Part shown: one piece after another, positions 59,809 to 64,000 of the stretch
How the letters are laid out: the number at the start of each line of letters is the position of its first letter
Numbering within the stretch: position 1 is the stretch's first letter
Assembly (NCBI GenBank): GCA_963669155.1
Contig: OZ022577.1
Coordinates: forward strand, 10,621,395-10,685,394
Reading direction: 5' to 3'
DNA from: Arbacia lixula
Taxonomy: Eukaryota; Echinodermata; Echinoidea; Arbacioida; Arbaciidae
Length of the DNA: 64,000 nucleotides
Position numbers and translations under genes: made by a program
Notes under the pieces: generated by a model
Database searches by the model: none
What the model saw: only the letters and a program-made list of their open reading frames with translations
What the model was told of the DNA's origin: nothing

Positions 59809-61917
59809 TACAGTATTACACTAAATGAAAATTATTTACGACCACAAAACATTTGTGGAAGTCGCTGCACAGTGCATTATGTGACAACTTCACCTTATAC
59901 GTGGAATGGAGAATTGGACATGTTTAGGGGTTTCTTATGCGATTGAGACGGGATATTCGTGAGATTATTTTTACAGTTTAAGTTTGCTGTGAAGCAAATC
60001 TACAGCATTTTCAGATCAAGAATATAGCAGCATGTAAGAACAGTACCTTCATATCATCTTTGTCTGGTTGGTAGATACTCTTCTACAAGGTTGATTCATC
60101 AATCAATCTGTTCAAATATTTGCAGAGAAAGAAAGAAGGAAAGGTGGGAACTTGAAACTGTTTCTACTGCTTGCCGTGCAGCTCCATTCTCCACCAGGCT
60201 ACCTCTTGGCTTCTGATTATGGCACAAGACTTCATGAACTAATACTGAAGTCTTCCAACATCTTGCTTATCTCTATCCATGATTCCTCATTATGACAATT
60301 TTCATTCAAAGGATCAAATATTTTGGCTGAGACAATAATCAATATAATCTTTACTGGTACTTTCCATATCAACTAGATTATTGATTAATTTGGTGAAGAA
60401 AATAAGCAAAATGTGCTCTAAAAAGTTCTTGGTTGTCAAAGAGAAAATAAGTTTGCATGTCACAAGTTTCATTTTCACCAACGCAAAAGCAAATGATTGA
60501 AATATTTTACAATTAATTAATACCAAGAAAATTGCACGATAGATTCTGTTCAAAACTTATTAAAATGAAATGACAAAAGAAATAAAATGTACATTTTATC
60601 AATGATCAGTGATACAACTTTTTTCATACACATTTATATCATAACAAAAAACAAATAAAATCTCCTCATAACACAAATCACAACAATTCTACCAAAGACT
60701 TATGGTAATAAAATACATTGTGCGTTCCTTATACATATCAATATAACATTACGCTGAACCGTCGGTATTAGAATACTCCTCTTCACATCTACACTGGGTG
60801 CAACAGTACTAAATTAATACATGATATAAACTGGTATCTGAAACAAAAAAAGAACATTCAACACTATCCCCTCGTAGTCAATATCATTCTTCAATTTCGA
60901 TACATATACTATACACTTTTCAGGATAAAAATGTTTCATATAATGCTCCAAATCTAGTATAAAAAAGTATCACTTCATCTGAGCATGCATCAAGCAACAT
61001 GCATGAGTTGTTCAACAGCTTAGATACATGATAAACACACAGTCAAATCAAGAAGTGGTATTCCAGAAAACTACTTTTGAGAAAAAAACATGTCATCTCA
61101 CAGTTCAAAATCATATTGAAGAATTGGTATTCTATAAAGCTAAGTTACAATAAAAGATAATAAAATTATGATAATGAGCTAACCATACATTTCCTTTCAA
61201 AAGTGGGCTTTACAGATTGCATTTTTTTGTGCAAATGAGTAGAATTGGTACTCTTAGGCAATTGGACAAAAAAGTTAAGAAGTTGCAGTAACTTCTGATT
61301 TTCAGATCTAAACCAAAGATTAAGACAAATAGAACAGCTGCAACCCAGGAAAAGCAAATAAAAAATTGCTTTTAATTAAAATGCTCTTGAATCATAAAAC
61401 ACATACGATTCTCTGTCCGTATTATGCTTTGTGACCATACATGCATTTTTACCTCACACACTATTATTGAAAGGAATCTTATAAAAAAACAAATTGGGAG
61501 CCACCATTACAAGAAATTGATAAGTCGACAGCACTATCGTCAGCCTAGAACGTCGCCCAGTGTCCGTGGTAGTGTGATCATTTGTGTGTGATACGAAAGA
61601 GTGTTCATTGCTTCATACAAGGCACGCCTAGCAGTAGCTAATAGACCCAAACCGGAAGTGCCCAGATCACCAATTTGTAAACAGACCAAAGAGTCTGAAA
61701 AGTGTTAGAGCACCATGCACCATGATATTTAATTCTTAATTGTGATTGGGAGAATTGCACACAACATAATGAGCATCAACTGATTTATCACTGATACTTT
61801 TGGATGGAATGCTCCTATTGCATTGTGTAAACACTTTTGCCGATTGATGGATGGGGGGGGGGGGAGGGGGCTGGGCGGGGGATTCCTGGAAATTATAGAA
61901 ATATATAGGCCTGTATC

Positions 61918-61923
61918 TTTATT
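61918..61923 (-). terminator. Candidate MOCS1 poly(A) signal
   Basis: AATAAA on the minus strand about 450 nt after the MOCS1 stop codon. A plausible site, unverified. Confidence 0.4.
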
Positions 61924-62084
61924 GAACAGCTTGAAACTGATTTCCATCTTTTCCACAAATATGCCTATCATTCTGTATTTAAATAACTCAAACTTCTGTG
62001 TTTTGGAAGCACTAATTGATCCACTTGCATAACGCGATTAAAAACAGATTCAGTTACATTTTTTTCAGAGATGTATATTGCCCT

Positions 62085-62345
62085 TGTTCTAGCCTGGCTT
62101 TCAGGCTGTGAAACATTTCTAATCCAAACTCTTTAATTAGACGTACATAATAGATTTCATACTCTTCATCAATTAATAAGCCTTCTTAATACTAGACTCA
62201 AGTGATCTGTAATCCAAACTCTTTAACCAGAGGTATATAATAGATTTCATATTGGTCTGTAGATTCTTCATCAGTCTTCTTGGTACTAGACCCAAATGAC
62301 CTGTAATAGTTTGGATTATAAATGTGTAACAGCCTGGGAGCAAGG
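62085..62345. mobile_element. Foldback element with internal 90-bp tandem duplication, in MOCS1 3' UTR
   Basis: The ends are imperfect inverted repeats: AGCCTGGCTTTCAGGCTGTG with AACATTTCTAATCCAAAC on the left, and GTTTGGATTATAAATGTG then AACAGCCTGGGAGC on the right. Inside, TAATCCAAACTCTTTAA starts at 62120 and 62210, giving a 90-bp tandem duplication. It starts about 26 nt after the MOCS1 stop. Confidence 0.7.
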
Positions 62346-62370
62346 CTACCATCACCTTCATACTCAAATG

Positions 62371-63137
62371 TTATTCATCAACATCCCTATCAAAATTCCC
62401 CCTCTGGCCTCCTTTTTTCTTCTCCAGCTGGACATCGGTGATGACCATGTCATGGGTGACCGCCTTACACATGTCGTAGATGGTCAGCGCTGCTACCGAG
62501 ACGGCCGCGAGGGCCTCCATCTCCACCCCGGTGCGACCTAAGCACTTGACCTTTGACCTGACGAGGACGGAGTGAGAGGCGTCGTCCAAGGTGAAGTCCA
62601 AATTGATCTTCTGGAGTGGGATGTTGTGGCAGAGGGGTATGAGGGTGCTGGTCTGTTTGGCGGCCATGATACCTGCTAACCGCGCCGTGCCTAGCACGTC
62701 ACCCTTGGCGGCGCGGTTAGCGCGGACCAGGTGGAACGCTTCAGGACCGAGCCGGATCCGGCCCGACGCCTCGGCCTCTCGCTCAGTGGTGTCCTTCCCG
62801 CTGACGTCTACCATCCGCGCTTGACCGGAGTTGTCGACGTGAGTCAGGCGGGGACCAGGCACCGGATCGGATCGGCCCCGGTCCCGATCCGAGTCATCAC
62901 CTCCACCACAGGAAGCGGAAGAGTGAAAGGGACAGCAACACTTAGGGCTGGAATTGGCGTTTTTTGTAGACAGGGAGTGAAACATGGCCCGTGGAGGATG
63001 AAGTTGGGTGCCCGAATTGGATCTGAGGAACATCTCTGGAGGAATTCTCACCTGGGGCATCCTGTATGATTTATGATTATCTATTCTACCAGTCTCTTTG
63101 GCTCCAATTGAAAAGCCCCCCAGCATACTAGGTGAAT
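62371..63137 (-). CDS. MOCS1: Molybdenum cofactor biosynthesis protein 1, terminal exon with MoaC domain (partial gene)
   Basis: MoaC (MOCS1B) converts the GTP-derived intermediate made by MoaA/MOCS1A to cyclic pyranopterin monophosphate, step 1 of Moco synthesis, in mitochondria in animals. The exon opens at an acceptor TGTGTCTTCCAG (phase 1) and runs to TAA at 62371-62373. An unconserved Ser/Pro/Gly linker of about 100 codons precedes LTHVDNSGQARMVDVSGKD, where the MoaC domain begins. Active-site residues equivalent to E. coli K51 (AKGDVLGTAR), H77 (IPLCHNIPL), E112 (GVEME) and D128/K131 (TIYDMCKAV) are all present, and GGQRGNF closes the domain. The MoaA-encoding exons must lie beyond 64000. 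As in other animals, alternative or bicistronic MOCS1A/1B transcripts are possible. Confidence 0.95.
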
Positions 63138-64000
63138 CTGGAAGACACAAAGACTGCAAGCTTTTACTACAAGAGTCATATCACAGTTAAGCTAGGGCTC
63201 CACACTCACTTTTCTCAAATGGAATAAGGATGTACTTTTTAGGGATTTTGTGTATACGAGCCTCTGCTTAATTTTCTAGATTTCAGGGGTCCACAAAATT
63301 TGCAAAGTCATAAATCTTGGGATAAAAGGTAAATTGTTATTATTCATGTGTTATTTGTTTGCACTGAGTCGATTATCATAACTTATCATTCACCTATAAA
63401 TCAAGCACTTGCAAGATTTTGGACAACACATAAAAATAGTAAATGGGACTACGTACTGCCATAATAATTTAATTTGAGGTTTGGTTGCATTTCAAAAGAA
63501 GAAAGAATAGACAACATCATGTGGTTTTGCAACAGAAGCATACATGAATGGACCAGAAATTAATGAACAGCTTTGATTTTTCAAAAAGTGGGCGAATTGC
63601 AACTGACTAACCAGGTAATTTTAGTCCTGCTCACAAGGAAATAAGCTAAATGTATTAACTTTTATATTAAAGCATGTTTAAACAACTGTGAATTAATAAG
63701 CTCATTCTACTTTGTGTCACTTAAATTTCCTGTTATTTCATTTGTTATTCAATATCATGGCACTTTGAGTCATGTCCTTTTCATGTATTATTACTTAACC
63801 AAAATCTAAATCACATCTCCAAAAAAAAGTTTCCAAAATTTTAAAAAGTTTTAAAAAAGTTAAAAATCAATTTCTATATATCTTATGGACCTACCTAAAA
63901 TGTATCAATGATAGTTATATACTGATTTTTTATGTCTCGACTTTCACATTATGGCCTATAGATTCAATTTCCTTTTACCTCAAAAAGCTACCTACAATCT
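63138..64000 (-). other. MOCS1 intron, partial
   Basis: AT-rich. It contains a diverged copy of the repeat at 44117 (AGGGCTCCACACTCAC, near 63195-63290). No further exon is recognised before the window ends. Confidence 0.6.

Larger units (their letters stand above)
57720..61900. other. Intergenic, no gene recognised
   Basis: AT-rich DNA between the plus-strand gene and MOCS1, which converge here. It contains two MITEs (58723 and 59682). No exon with conserved residues or paired splice sites was recognised. Confidence 0.55.

Noticed and set aside
62591-63069. Plus-strand frames of 77-112 codons
   Set aside because: Antisense shadows of the GC-rich MOCS1 exon.

Overview
The window looks like nuclear DNA of a marine invertebrate deuterostome, most likely an echinoderm and possibly a sea urchin. 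This rests on AT-rich DNA with long CT/GA and GT microsatellites, many small foldback (MITE-like) elements, a pearl-like tandem-core element and tRNA-derived SINEs. The species is inferred, not proven. No viral, LTR or prokaryotic features were seen.

Three spliced genes can be supported. (1) A complete NEK9-type kinase gene runs on the minus strand from the start codon at 47100 to the stop at 12599. I traced 22 coding exons with matching phases, giving 982 residues: NIMA-family kinase, basic linker, seven-bladed RCC1 propeller, acidic/proline-rich tail and a terminal coiled coil. (2) Head-to-head with it, a TATA-box gene on the plus strand (48210-56513, 8 coding exons, 235 residues) encodes a predicted secreted protein of no family I recognise. 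Part of its tail comes from three microexons of 23, 13 and 22 nt, one followed by a GC-AG intron. (3) At the right edge, the last coding exon of MOCS1 (minus strand, 62371-63137) carries the whole MoaC domain; the MoaA half lies beyond the window.

Layout: 1-12200 has no gene I can support (microsatellites, a large CT/GA inverted repeat, MITEs, one SINE). 12.2-47.1 kb is NEK9, whose introns carry many repeats and one rearranged LINE. 47.1-48.1 kb is the divergent promoter region. 48.2-57.7 kb is the secreted-protein gene. 57.7-61.9 kb is intergenic with two clean MITEs. 61.9-64 kb is the 3' end of MOCS1.

The most unusual structure is a minisatellite of about 2 kb at 14.2-16.3 kb. It amplifies the 3' end of NEK9 exon 20 together with its splice donor, giving 15 tandem donor-like sites in units of 114 and 143 bp. 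Two other NEK9 exon edges are duplicated as well (exon 21 donor, exon 13 acceptor), so exon-boundary duplication has happened three times in one gene.
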